Source of the DNA: Dirofilaria immitis
Taxonomy: Eukaryota; Nematoda; Chromadorea; Rhabditida; Onchocercidae
Length of the DNA: 64,000 nucleotides
Reading direction: 5' to 3'
Assembly: GCA_024305405.1 (NCBI GenBank)
Contig: JAKNDB010000064.1
Span: forward strand, 1,116,001-1,180,000
The notes beneath the pieces are model-generated. The model was not told the origin of the DNA. It worked only from the letters and a program-made list of their open reading frames with translations, and did not search any database. Below, piece by piece: positions 40,926-53,370 of this stretch. The stretch's first letter is position 1. Each line of letters opens with the position of its first letter. Position numbers and translations under genes: made by a program.

Positions 40926-41454
40926 ATTTTATTGTTATTTTGTCCTTGCATAATTTCTGAAACTTTTTTCGAAGTTATCTTCAATACTTGGCTTAAACCG
41001 TAAAGCGAAACTGTTAGAATTGAAGTTCGTATATCGAATATACGAGAGATGACGGTATTAGAATTTTATAAAATAGGACTTCGTCGATTTTTATCTTTTT
41101 GGTCATAATTTGCAGTATTTTACATGTGAAATCAAATGGGAGAGCGAGTTGAAGCAAAAATATTCTTGAAGATATGGCTGCTACTGAAACATTTAAGTTC
41201 CTATCATTTAAGTGTAGAGTATTGAAATGGAGCGGAATGGTTTATGTGAAAATATAAACAATAACCATTGTTGATAAAGAAACTAAGAGGTCAATTTAAA
41301 ATTTTTAATAGTTGATGGTTGCAGAATTTCATGGGCTTTGCTTGTGCTTTCATTTGTTTGAAGATGTCGCATGTTTTTATTAACGTAAAGACAAATTTAT
41401 CAACTTTAGTAATACTATCAAGACATTACCACAATATATTCTCTTTTGTAGGAT
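40926..41454. other. intergenic between L36 and ACP
   Basis: About 530 bases. No supported gene. The downstream end is the T-rich acceptor of the acyl carrier protein mRNA. Confidence 0.5.
41441..41454 (+). promoter_or_regulatory. probable spliced-leader acceptor of ACP
   Basis: CTCTTTTGTAG (41441-41451) followed by only GAT before the ATG at 41455. Confidence 0.6.
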
Positions 41455-42002
41455 ATGTCGCTGAAAGGTATTTTCAGCAAGACTTTTGCACGATCCGCGA
41501 TAGTATGCTCGCGAGGTATACGTCCGCTAAGGACATCACGAGTGGAAGCAGTATTGCAATATAATACATCCAGAAACTTCATGACCTCACCGGCATATTG
41601 TTCAACTAGAATTGTGGAAGATATGGGACCTTTCACACCACCGAAAAAGCTTAATTTTGAAGAAGTTTGTTCTTATATATAATTTATGTATGGGCAGAGG
41701 CTAAACTAATTACAGTTACATTTCGTTTCCCTCTATGCTTATTTCGTGCAATTTTAGGTTGAACAACGGGTTATGAAAGCAATTCGAGCATGGGATCGAT
41801 TTCCAGAAGAAAAGAAGGAAACGCTGACATTAGACAGTGATTTTGTAAGGGATATGGGTTTCGATTCTTTGGATCATGTTGAAATTATAATGTCATTGGA
41901 GGATGAATTTGGTTTTGAGATTTCGGAGTTGGATGCTGAGAAGCTAAAACACCTCGTGATGTTTTCAAATACATTTGTGAGCATGAAGATGTTTTTGAAT
42001 AA
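41455..42002 (+). CDS. mitochondrial acyl carrier protein (NDUFAB1-type)
   Basis: Carries growing acyl chains on 4'-phosphopantetheine in mitochondrial fatty acid synthesis and is also a complex I subunit. Exon 41455..41664 encodes a basic, hydroxylated leader ([20 protein letters not shown]...) typical of a mitochondrial presequence. Exon 41758..42002 encodes the ACP fold with [20 protein letters not shown], where the Ser of DSLD is the prosthetic-group site. After DAEKLK the given frame runs into an unrelated tail. One additional A in the A4 run 41946-41949 yields [17 protein letters not shown] and a TAA at 42000-42002, matching the usual P.D.V.Y...HEDV.E ending of mitochondrial ACPs. The coding length then becomes divisible by three. 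Confidence 0.94.
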
Positions 42003-42425
42003 GACGGAAGATTTGTCTATTTTTAAAAATTAAGAATAACATAAAGGGATGCAAAATCAGCATATCTATTGATTATTTCTTCATGTATAGTTCATTACAA
42101 ATTCTAACTTATTCAAGAATCAGCAAATATGAGAGTAAAATATTTTTGAATTGAACGCAAGGAAAAGCGGAGGGGAGGGGAGGAGGCAAGATTATGGAAG
42201 AATTTTTTGGAAAATTTCCGAAGTTTAGTATGTTTGAGAATAGAGAACTGCTTTTTTCTATATGTACAATATTTTCTCTAAGTGCAGTTTTACTTTGTCC
42301 TGTATGTTTATTCCATGTTTATTTGTCAGTGGAAACATTGTCAAAAATTATCAGCAAGACAAATAGAAATGAAAAATTATTACTAATATCCAACAGAAAC
42401 CAATAACAATCAAAACCTAATTCCT
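42003..42425. other. intergenic between convergent ACP and aminopeptidase genes
   Basis: Holds a purine-rich tract (about 42159-42187) and a 70-codon ORF (42194-42406) with one hydrophobic segment, which has no family match and no splice or leader context. Most likely the ACP 3' UTR. Confidence 0.4.
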
Positions 42426-45322
42426 TCATGAAATAGATGCCAAAACGTGTGGCATTTGCTGATAAAATGCCTGAAATGATTAACATTTCAAGTAACTTAA
42501 AAGCAAAATGTTCTTGTTAGACGATGTATTTATTGTAATAAGTGCAAAAGATCTCCACTTGCTTGAAGTATATATTGATTAGTAAAATTGGGCTATCCTT
42601 GTTCAATAACTAATAATTCTCAATCTTTACTAATAAAAGTACTTCAGGAACTTACCGAGTACAGTGTAATAGCCTGATGGATACTCGATGTACTCGTCAA
42701 TTCGCGTATGGAATGCATTGCTAGCTGTGGACAACCAACATCCACTGTTTGGATGCCCAGGCAGGTGGAAAGAATAGGTCCGATTGTTGAACCACATGGC
42801 ATGTCGTTTCTAACCACTACTTTCTGCAGATACGTCAAATATATATTACATCTAATATTCACAGTTATCATTTTCTTTGCATACTTAAAGCGGAAGGAAA
42901 AGTCAAAAACTATCTAGAAGACTAAATCATGAAATGCACTTTTTTATTCAAGTAATGAAAATTAATCTCAATTTGCCAAGTGTTTTCTAGGTAATTCGTA
43001 AAATTCTATTACTTTGGTAAATCATAGTGCATATTTGTAAAGATTTATTTAGTCCCAAGAATAGTTATTACAACAAGGTAAAAACTATACCTGCAGCGGC
43101 ACGTTGGCCAGACATGCAATTTGTTTCAAGATACTGTGTGTAGTGGCTGTCGTAGCATAACGCTGATTAACATTTATCTTTACCACGACACCTCCATGGA
43201 GTTCTGGTCTATGGCATTCCTGCAATACTAGCATGTTAAGAAGAAATTAGTCACTTTACTAATCATTGATACAAAACTTAAAAAGATTTACTAACTCTCA
43301 CCTCATATTTTTCCTTATAGTTGGGATGTACTGCATGTGCTTGATCTGCACTGATCAAAAATGACTTCGCCATAGCTTCCTCGAATGCCACTTGCGAATC
43401 ACCTGCAGTTAAACGGCGTAGGACCCATTCGGTAAAACTGCTCTCAGCACCTTGTGCCGAAGCGCTTCCGCACTGAAATTCAAGAAAATGCCTGAAAGAT
43501 TCAATCAGGATAAAATCAAAAACTCAAAGATCACTGACTTCTTCGTTATCATAACAAGCAGCCAATCTAATATTTTCTTCATTAATAAGCGCATCCTCCG
43601 CTGCAACACTGTTTAGAAGTCCTGAGATACATGTGTATGCACCAACCAAATTGTCTAGTCTTTGACCAATGATAAATTCTTCATAAACTCCTCCAATTGT
43701 CTAAATGATTGCAATGATAAGTCATTGAATAACTTTGACACGAAATGATCAAGAACTACTAAAATTCTACCGCCTTCTGGTGATCATAAAGATATAAGTC
43801 AAGGTCCAATATATTAGCAGGTTCACAACCAGCCGCATTGGCTATTGCATCCAGAAATACCGCATGATGATCGTTTATCACACTGCTGGTGTTTATGCCG
43901 ACATTATCTTCCAAACAGTCTTTCATCTTCTAAAATATTTCCAGATCGCTAACTATTTAATGTTTCTCGAAACTGCGTGAAAATATTTTTATTTCATTTT
44001 ATTTTGTGACTAAATGTCTTCTGAAATCATAAGTGGTCTAAATTTTCAGGTTATATTTGTGTTAATAAAAATATATTCAGGTTATATTTGTTTTTCCGAA
44101 ATTCAGAGGCAATTTGTAGAAATTTTAATTTTCATTAACCACATTTTGGAAAACTCCATCCAAAATTCCTTTGAGCAAAGCATCAAATATTTAATTCTAT
44201 GTAACATTGAAAAATATTCACTTTATTCAGTTCTTCGGCTGCAAGAGTGGCGATTATAGGCCGCAAATTGGTTTCACTATTGAATTCAAACTTGTTACGA
44301 TCTGAAGCACTAGTGAAATGGATTGCCAAATTTGGTATGAAAAGTATAGGAGCATCAACGTTCACCAATTTCTGCACAATAGCATTATCCTGGAAATTTT
44401 CATGCTGATAATGAACACTGCACTCGAACTGTGAGCATAACTTTATTTCTAGATGATGAAATTCGTTAACTTCCTTGTAAAAAAATTCAATATTTTTTCG
44501 ATGAAATTATAATTTTACGACAGTTACTTGAGTAAATTTGCTGCCTGCAAAAATTTTTCAACATTAGAAAATTAAGAGAAAAACGTGCTTTTTATATATT
44601 ACTTGTCCAGCAATGCTAAGGTCACGATCGAGACCAAGTCCGCCATATTCCTCCACCATATGTTGATACGCCAACCTAAAAAAATGGAATATCAACGTAA
44701 TAATTTGCTTAATAATTTAATTTCATTTTGATTATCACTATTCAAAAGATAGAGGCTCACAAGAAAAAACAATTTTTACCTGCAAGTACTTGTCATAGCA
44801 TAATTTTGAGACTGGTTTCACTCTCAGTGACGGACTATCGGTGTGTGCCACAATCATTGAGTATCCATTACCCGGTCGATATTTCCCACCAACAGCAAAA
44901 GCTAAAATTGTCGATTTGTTCCTGAAAATTGGAACGCTAAATGTAAATTTGTTCTGAGCTTATAATATCCGTTGAAATAATGAAACATACTTTGTGACGA
45001 AATATTTTTTAAAGGCTCAATGGTCCAATGCTCGGATTCCTTCAGTTCTTGAAACCCCGCATTTCTTAATCGACTAGCGCTTTCTTCAACAGCTGTAAAA
45101 TCCACAACGGTTCAATACAATACCTTCTGTAACTCTCCACTTGAGGTTTGCTTTTGAATTTTGCAATATATTAGTGAGTGAACCATCATATCTAATATTC
45201 AATCATAATTATAGAACAAATTAAATATATATACCGTGAAATGGTGTTACAGCTTTATTAAGGAAAGTTACGAAATCCTTGGCTGCTTTTCTGACTTCGA
45301 TGCTCGCCTGCCATGAATTCAT
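42426..45322 (-). CDS. dnpp-1: aspartyl aminopeptidase, peptidase family M18
   Basis: Cytosolic zinc exopeptidase removing N-terminal Asp/Glu from peptides. Eleven exons: 45322..45235, 45092..44991, 44921..44780, 44675..44603, 44389..44222, 43929..43771, 43700..43539, 43472..43302, 43219..43091, 42823..42656, 42470..42426 (TGA). M18 landmarks are all present: [15 protein letters not shown] (zinc His and Asp), [26 protein letters not shown] (bridging Asp), CYDNEE (catalytic and zinc Glu pair; then CGS where VGS is usual), [13 protein letters not shown] (zinc Asp), [12 protein letters not shown], and [11 protein letters not shown] (zinc His). Two exons break phase: 45092..44991 lacks one A in the A6 run (complement 45005-45010), which would give PLKKYFVTK; 44675..44603 has one base too many near 44629-44634 before DRDLSIAGQ. 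With both corrected the protein is 468 aa, normal for M18. Confidence 0.95.
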
Positions 45323-46204
45323 CTTTTATAGCAACGATGAAATTTACTAAATTAAATTTTTGAAAAACATCCAAAATGGATAAGTTAACGAACGAGTCAG
45401 AAAACCAATAATATTTCATAATATACAAGGTAACGGAAGAATTTAAATATGAACTAATAATTGGATATGATAAAAATAAATTTGACGAATGAAAAATATA
45501 TATCTACCATTTCGTCCTAAACAAAACTTTCAAAGTTAGTTAATATAATAGAAAATATCTCTTCAGAAACTTTCACTTCTAAGAGACTTTTTCTAAGAAA
45601 ATCTCTTACAGTCATAAAGAAATAAGAAATAAGTAATACGAAAATTATATATATAAGATTTCATATAAAAACAACCAATATGAAAAATCTCAATTGCATC
45701 AGTCATTTCAACAATAATTAATGCTTTATTATAATGAAAACTAAAAACATATATAATATGAGAATAAACATAATATTGAAATATAAAAAAATGAATTGCT
45801 AAAATTTATGTAATATAAAAGGTATATGTACATTTATCATATTTCATTGTGATATGATATCAAAATATAAATAATGCATCGAAATGCTTTAAATGTTTTT
45901 ATGAAACTCGAATGTGATGAATAATGAGTTACGAAATATGCATAACATAGAATGTCAATAATATCTTATTATCTGTTACATTTCAACTATATGCTATTTC
46001 TATATTGTGCATAATGTGTTGGAACCATGTATAACAACAAAAAGAAATTTGTATATATTACAATAATTGGCAATCATTATGTTGAAAATTTTGCAACATG
46101 AAAACATACCTTATATTAAAAGATAAATCGAAATTTATGTTGTGTTGAAATTTGTCTAGCGTTGATTCTATATGATATCATCTAAATACATGCAAATTTC
46201 ATAA
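45323..46204. other. intergenic, AT-rich
   Basis: Between divergent aminopeptidase and CENP-C-like genes. No exon or RNA recognised. Confidence 0.5.
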
Positions 46205-46690
46205 TATACGTAACATCTATACTTTATCACGTATATTTCATACGTAACATCCATACTTTATCACGTATACTATTTACGCTAATGCATAATGCCAAAACGA
46301 TTACTAAGCATAACATCTGTACTTTATCACGTATATTCCATATGTAACATTTTTATTTTACCACGTAACATCTATACCCTATCACGTATACTATTTATTT
46401 CATACGTAATAACTATACTTTATCACGTATATTTCATACGTAACATCCATACTTTATCACGTATACTATTTACGCTAATGCATAATGCCAAAACGATTAC
46501 TAAGCATAACATCTGTACTTTATCACGTATATTCCATACGTAACATCTTTATTTTACCACGTAACATCTATACCTTATCACGTATACTATTTATTTCATA
46601 CGTAATAACTATACTTTATCACGTATATTTCATACGTAACATCCATACTTTATCACGTATACTATTTACGCTAATGCATAATGCCAAAAT
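46205..46690. repeat. 196 bp tandem repeat, about 2.5 copies, with internal sub-repeats
   Basis: The words AATGCATAATGCCAAAACG and ACTAAGCATAACATCTGTAC recur at 46280-46318 and 46476-46514, and a third partial copy begins at 46672, giving a period of 196 bp. Inside each unit a shorter motif, CGTAACATC.ATACTTTATCA followed by CGTATA, recurs about every 30-40 bases. Copies differ at only a few bases. It generates two near-identical false ORFs (46289-46543 and 46485-46733). Confidence 0.93.
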
Positions 46691-47364
46691 GATAATTATT
46701 AAATGCTATCGTATCAATTGTAATAATTCATAAAATTGTTTATTCCACGGAAAATTGTAATTTTACTGAAAAAAAAAAAAAAAAAAATAAACGGTTGCAA
46801 ATGTACGTGTGATCAAACATCACTTCTATCATTGAAAAATATTGATAATGTAGATTTATAACTCTTGCATATTTCTATACCAAAATTCTTATCAATCTTT
46901 TGTCTTCTCATCATATTCTCCTATCTCTTCTCTTTACTCTTACTCACTGCCACTATTACATTGCACGAATATTTTATACTTATAGTGATAATAAATTAAT
47001 ACAAATTTAGTAATTTCTAATAAATAAATCATCACATCGTCGACTTCTCTAAATACTTTTATTTACGGGGATATCCCCGCATTATAATAAATATTTTTCT
47101 CGAGAATGATATCCCATATTCCTCCTCTAATATCATTATCTCGGCATTCTCAACATCTCTTCTGCTCTCATCAAATATCGCATGTTTTCATAGTCTGTCT
47201 CGTAGTCAAATAATTTTGTTTTTCACGCAAATGGCGGGAATCTTCTATATATGATTTGTTGGTAGGTGAAACGATGAAAAGTATGCGTATGAGAGGATAG
47301 ATTTGTGAGATATAGAGAACACACGTTTACACGTGTTCGTCATTTTAACTTATTTTATTTGCAG
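46691..47364. other. upstream region of the CENP-C-like gene
   Basis: About 670 bases, AT-rich, with a poly-A tract at about 46770. No gene recognised. It probably contains the promoter of the plus-strand gene. Confidence 0.45.
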
Positions 47365-47370
47365 TAAAAA
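47351..47370 (+). promoter_or_regulatory. probable spliced-leader acceptor of the CENP-C-like gene
   Basis: TTATTTGCAG ending at 47364, then TAAAAA and the ATG at 47371. Confidence 0.6.
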
Positions 47371-50300
47371 ATGTCAACGGTTGAAGTGGAATTGCGATCA
47401 TCTGAATGCTCGCCGGATATTAACAATATGTTACCAAAATGGTTCAAGCGTACACGAGGTATCAAATGTGGCCGGGCAAGTATTCCATGTTATATTAGTA
47501 CATTTATTATTTTAGTTTAATGAAGTTAAAAGATATTCGAACTAGTCATGTTTTGATCATCATCAGTCTATGAATTAATATTGTCCAAGATTTTGAGTTT
47601 CAGAAACTAATTTGCATTGATCAATTGTACGGTTGGAGAGGGATTGATACGGGATATTATGGTTCGGAAGAGTTAGATGAGGATACACCAGACTTCTTGG
47701 ATGAAGTACAAATTTTACCTGTACGAAATGAAGTTAAAGATGAACAGCTTAAAGCTCTTCAGAAAGAAGCAGAGGAACGAATAAAGAAAGTAATATTCCG
47801 AAAATTTTTCTTATCTATTTTTCTGATTTTGTTTAATTGTTAACTGACTCTTAGTCTTTAATCTAAGTATGCATGAATTGCTTTGAGAATATGACTTTAT
47901 GAGATATTTAGAGATCGCTGTATTATAGAATTCTATAATATGTAGAAATTGCAGTAACAGTTTGTAATCTATGATTTTATCTAATTAAGGAAAGAGAGAT
48001 GCGTCCCAATTTTAACATTCTAACGGATCGTGCGCCAACTCCAAATTTTAGTGTCACTTACATTGAAACGTCAAACAATGCAGACGATGAATCAAGTTTG
48101 TATTTCTCTATTTCTGCAGAAACTATTTATTTCCTCCATTTCAGTTTTAAGTTAATAGTAGACACATTTTAGTAAGCAAAAATCAAGAGGAAAATATTGC
48201 TACTGCCATTGATGAGACAGGAAAATTTATTGCTACTGCAAGCAATCAAAATAACGATAGCGATTTTGATGAACCGATGGAAATTGATGATTGTAATAAC
48301 TTTCATATTTTCTCATTATTTTCTCAATAAATCATTATTTTTAAGAAAAACTTAAAAAAATACAAAAACTGAATGTGCTTTTAGCTTCTTACTTTCCTCA
48401 GAAAACATTTCGTCACAGTCAAGATGTGCGTGAAATTGTCGACCCTAATTTGCCAAAGGCTAGTTTCAGTCAAATTTCGTTCCTGTTTGCTGAATTTTGA
48501 ATTTCGGAAGTACTTCAATATTATTTCGTTTTGAAGCTTGCTAATTTTAGAACAATAGCACAAACTTGACATATGTCATCGAAAAGAATGAAGATAGCAA
48601 AAGTTTACTTTTGCTAACTGATGAGGACCGTGTGAGCAAGACAAATGAAGAACATGAACCCATATTAGAACTTAGATTGGATGGAACATTTATTGTTGAG
48701 AAATTACATGAATCCGAGGTTTTTTCTATTATGACTTAAAATATGGATTGCTTTTTTGATTAACAGATTTTCCGGAAAGATAGTGATTATTTTCAGAACA
48801 TCGCGATGATTCCAGTACAAGAAAGAAAAAAGGAGCAGTGCAATATTCCTGTACTTGATTGTGAGTATATTGATGAAGTAAGCTTGTATGAATATTTTTG
48901 CTATTTCTCTACTTATTTTTGGAATATGCTCGTTTAACATCAGAGTCTTTTATTTTAATTTTGAGAAAATCATTCAAAGAAGTAATGAATATCTTCGAGA
49001 CATGTTATTAATTATACTATTAATACTAGCCCGTGTAAGTGATATATTAGAGCAAGTAGTTATAGATTTTATTTGATTTAGATTAATGGCGAACATTAAA
49101 ACTATTTGTTATAATACATTCATTCATATTTCTTTAAATTTTCCCAAAACGAAGGTAGGAAATTGCAGTGTTGAGAAGAGAACATAGATATGCTGTGAAG
49201 TTTTCTTTTGTAAAATAAGTGGATTGGTTGACAATTTATTAATTATCTCTGCTGTTTGCATACTTTAAATGCAAATATATTTCTACGAAAAAATAACTGT
49301 TGTAGGCTACTAAAAATGCATCTGTATGGCGAAAGATGTTGAATGAAAGAATGAAAGGGACTGCACACCAGACATTACAAGCAGCTGATTCGGTCAATAG
49401 TCACCATGTTAGTCTTTCAATATTTTATAATATTTTGATCGTCATTTAGTGTCGGTGAGTTCTCTTATTTCCACAATTCTTTTACGAACAAATACTACAA
49501 AAAGATAGCTATTGTTTCATTCGTCAGAATAATCATCATAATTCTTTGTTCTTACACTATGGTTCTTGTAAAATTTACCATTAATGAACCTCAATCATAT
49601 TGAAAAATATTATTCAGGATAAATTAATCATCGACTGTTGTTAATCTTATGGTAGTCGAAATTTTTGTCGTTTTCAGTATGTTTTAATTTTCACTCTTGC
49701 ATTTTCATATGTTGGATCAGTTTTCTTCAGGTAGATGAGATATCACAGCCGTCAAATCAACAAATTTTTGGATGTCCCGCTCCTCTGCAAGCAACATTTG
49801 ATTTGTCTTGTATTGATAAAGTTGATTTATCAACTGGTGGAAAAAATGAGGTACGTGAGTTTAAACCTTTCCGTGTTCCTTTCCAGCCTAATAAAAAACG
49901 TTTTATTTCCCACTTCTCTATTTATTTTTATCTTTTTTTTTTCAATTAAATTGTTTCTGTTTTTAATCACTACAGACATTATAGATTTCTCCAATGAATC
50001 CACGAGCTTCTCTGATTCCTCGATTTGATTTACTGAAGCAGATGGGTGATGATGATATTGCTCATTTAAATACTTCACGTTTAAATGATCGCACTACTGT
50101 GTCTTTCAAAACACCTAAACAACATATGAAAACTATAGTGGAACATGCAATTGTCAGAAAAGAACCTATTGTCAAGAAACAATCTGCAATTACTACACCT
50201 TTGTTTAAAAAAGTAAAATATCCATTGTAGTTTTCTTGAAATTTTTAGCATTTTTCTGAAATTTTTAGCATTTATTCAGAGATCTGTCGTATCTACAACT

Positions 50301-53300
50301 TTACGTGGCACTAGTACTCCAGTTGAAGGATCTGCCTGTTACATTTGTCCACGTTATGATGCTCATCATGCTGCTTTTGCTAGGTAAGTAATTGTTACTG
50401 CAATTTTATTGATATATTAAACTGCTCCTTAGACGCTCATAAATTTTAATGTTCTTAAAGAAAATACATTTGAATGATGAAAATTATTATTCATTCGTGA
50501 AAATAATGTTGTTCCATGAGTATTTTTATAAATTAATTCTAATTAGAAAAATTCGTAAAAGAATTTTGAAGTATTTGAAGTTACGTTTCGATTATTCTCG
50601 AAAAAACAATGTTTTAGTCATGCTACGCAGACAGGTTCCGGCACGCCAGTATCACTGTATAACCGGGGCATGTTTCAAAATACGGTATTTTATTATATTC
50701 GTTATTCTGATACAAACTTCTGATTAAATCGAAAAATCATAATTATTTTATCCTAATAATTTTTGTTAAAATCTATAATGGAAAAAAATCAAATTTACTC
50801 TGTCAGTTAACGCCAGTACATCGTCCGTTATTATCCTCTTCACATATTTTCTGTGAACCACATACTGGAAAAACTTCTACACCTTCACGGATACCTATAC
50901 CAACCAGTGCATTAATGGCAATTTCACAGTATGGTACTCCGTCTCCTTTGTTAAAAGTACGGCTTTTATTAAATTTGTTTTAATCTCTGCTTGATAAAGG
51001 TAGTGATTTAAGTAAAAATTTGTTGAACGTGATAATGTTTTTTTTAGAAAATTTGTTAACTATATATAAAATATTTTTTTGATAATTAATAAAGTGCCTT
51101 TTGAAATATATTTTTACAGCGCGGCGCTTTAGTCGATTATGAATTGACGCCTCAATCACACTTCCTTGACAAAAAACGTACATTGCGTCAGGTACAAAAT
51201 TCCTTCCTTGATAAAGCAAATGTTTTTCAATTTCCAAATTTTAGATTGATTTATTGAATATTAATTTAATTAGTTTCGTTTGGGATTTGCAAGTCATCTT
51301 TTTCTTAATAAGATGATTTTGAAAAAAAAAAATTTTAAGGAGTGCAGTACAGCTAAGCCTGAAAATCAAAGCACAAATTCGATGAAATCAGTCACACAGA
51401 TACCGTTGTCACGTTTTGCTTTCGAGCATTTGAAAAGTGGTGGAACACCTCGTCCAACTTCTAGTACAGAGAAAAATGGAAGAAAATTGTAGAAAACAGC
51501 TCAGCATTGTCAATGCCAAGAACTCCCTTTGCAAGAACTGGTAATTTTGTCTTTGTTTTTCTTATACTTTTTAAGAATTAAATTAGTTTTTTCTTTTTCA
51601 GATATAAGCGAAATGCTCGTCGATGATGTTATGAGAAGTGGTCCTGCATGCAGACGTCGACCTCATCCTTCAAAATTATTATCGCCGATCGGAAAACTTC
51701 GATTTGAGAAAAGTTCTGAGGTAATTTCAAGTCTTCCCTGCAATCTCATATTTAACGGACGATAGTTTTACATCAAATTCGTTAAATCATAGAATAAGAA
51801 GCATACTCAACCCTTTCTAAATTCTTTTATAATATTTGACTTTTCAACTGCATTGTTTCCAGAACTCTAACTTGCTATCGAGTTGTATGAGCCCAACAAC
51901 AAAAGTTGTTCAGAATTCTCCACTCACTGCCAAAGGTTTTATTTCTATTCTTTGTATTCAAAAAAATTGCGTGTTTTTGTTCTTCAAAATCATACTAGAA
52001 ACATTCCAGAGGCAATGGATGATACGCAACTTGTGGTTATTGATAGTTTCGATAATGATACAATAGAAAAGTTAACTGAAAATACAGCCAACTTGAGCAT
52101 GGCGGAACAACACCAAAGCATACTTTCGGAAGAACAAAAGTTGTTTTTGACACCACTACCAATGAATATCGAAAACAGGAAAAGGCACCTGTATTTGACA
52201 CTGGAAATTACTTTGGTCGACGAAGAATTTTGTCAAGTACCGTGCTTTGTGACTTTTATGTTAACTGTATAACAATGTTTCAATTAAGTAGTTCAGACAT
52301 TTCTTCTGCAAAGTCTGACAGTTACAACTGAAAGAAGAGTAAGTATGTCTCTTGGTTGTCGATGCTGGAGAACAATTTTCAAAAGTTTTACGAAAAATAA
52401 ATACACTGGTGACTTTCTCAAATATTTCGTCAAGTCTAATTTTTATTGTTACAGTTTATTGGATGAACATATATTCTACTGCTGCAGTTTATTGGATGAA
52501 TTCTCTTCTCATTATAAATATCTTATTTTTATCACATACACAAACAAAATTTTGGAATGTTTTTGGATCCTCATGCAAATCCTTATTGTTCGATGTTGCA
52601 GTGCTTAATGAATCAAACGTATCTGTGAATACACCAGGCAAAGATGAGGATCTAGCAGTTCTGAAAATGAATCCGTCATTTAGCGGTGATTCACGTAATC
52701 CATCTGATACTTCGGCCTCTCCTGTGCACATTATAGCGGCGAAAGATGAAAACAAACATGCTGCTGTTCTATGTGCCCGCAAAATAGGTATCGTTTACTA
52801 AGCTGCATTCCTCAATTCTTCGTTGTGTTAGAATTGTCAACTATATTCCAAAATTACAAAGTGTCTGAATTTCTAAATACAAATCTGTCATTTCAAGTAC
52901 ACTGCGAAGAAGTAGGACGAGGTTTGCGACGTTCGGCAAGGAATCGCGTTGCTCCCATTCGTCGCTGGCTAGGTGAAAAGCCTGTATATCGTCGCGATCA
53001 ACAAGGAAGTAAGTTCCGTGATATAATTTTATCATTTTTTGTGTGATTAGTTATGAAAGTAGAATTCTATTACAGTTCTGTGCTACTTTGTTATTTAAGC
53101 GTACGAATTGGTTCGAGTGGAAGAAGCAATTGTCAAGGATCCTTTATTTATCAAATACAACACAATTGACATGTCTGAAGTTTTAGAACGTCAAAAGCGC
53201 GAACAAAGTATGCTTGGATTTGTTTCTCTAGTACTAATTATTTTTATTGTCGACTTTTGATTCGTATTTTAGAGCAACATGCCCGTGCTCGTAAACTTCG

Positions 53301-53370
53301 TAAATTCGATCGCGCACGACGAGGCCATACCGAGGAAGATACCGAAACCAGTGAAAGAAGTCGGTTGTAA
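47371..53370 (+). CDS. CENP-C-like centromere protein (HCP-4 type), about 940 aa
   Basis: Kinetochore protein that binds CENP-A chromatin. Twenty-two exons read: 47371..47479, 47604..47789, 47990..48095, 48173..48292, 48385..48462, 48551..48718, 48797..48877, 49306..49407, 49731..49850, 49985..50212, 50280..50383, 50618..50684, 50807..50956, 51120..51191, 51340..51540, 51602..51720, 51863..51935, 52010..52236, 52602..52787, 52898..53008, 53100..53207, 53273..53370 (TAA). Identification rests on exon 52898..53008: RRSARNRVAPIRRWLGEKPV followed by YRR, matching the CENP-C motif R(R/T).R.R..P...W..E...Y. The rest is low-complexity, Ser/Pro/Asp-rich and basic. Only about 95 residues follow the motif, ending KLRKFDRARRGH and TSERSRL, too short for the Mif2-type cupin dimer domain. 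Frame slips: one A short at 51483-51486 and at 52180-52183; junctions 47479/47604 and 48462/48551 also mismatch. KNL-2, which can also carry a CENP-C-like motif, is an alternative, but no SANTA domain was seen. Confidence 0.8.

Noticed and set aside
42194..42406. 70-codon ORF with a hydrophobic stretch after ACP
   Set aside because: No homologue known, no acceptor near the start, sits in the expected ACP 3' UTR.
46205..46690. CRISPR-like array
   Set aside because: Repeats are contiguous with no unique spacers, and the genome is eukaryotic.
46289..46733. Two nearly identical plus-strand ORFs of 82-84 codons
   Set aside because: Produced by the 196 bp tandem repeat, with no gene-like features.
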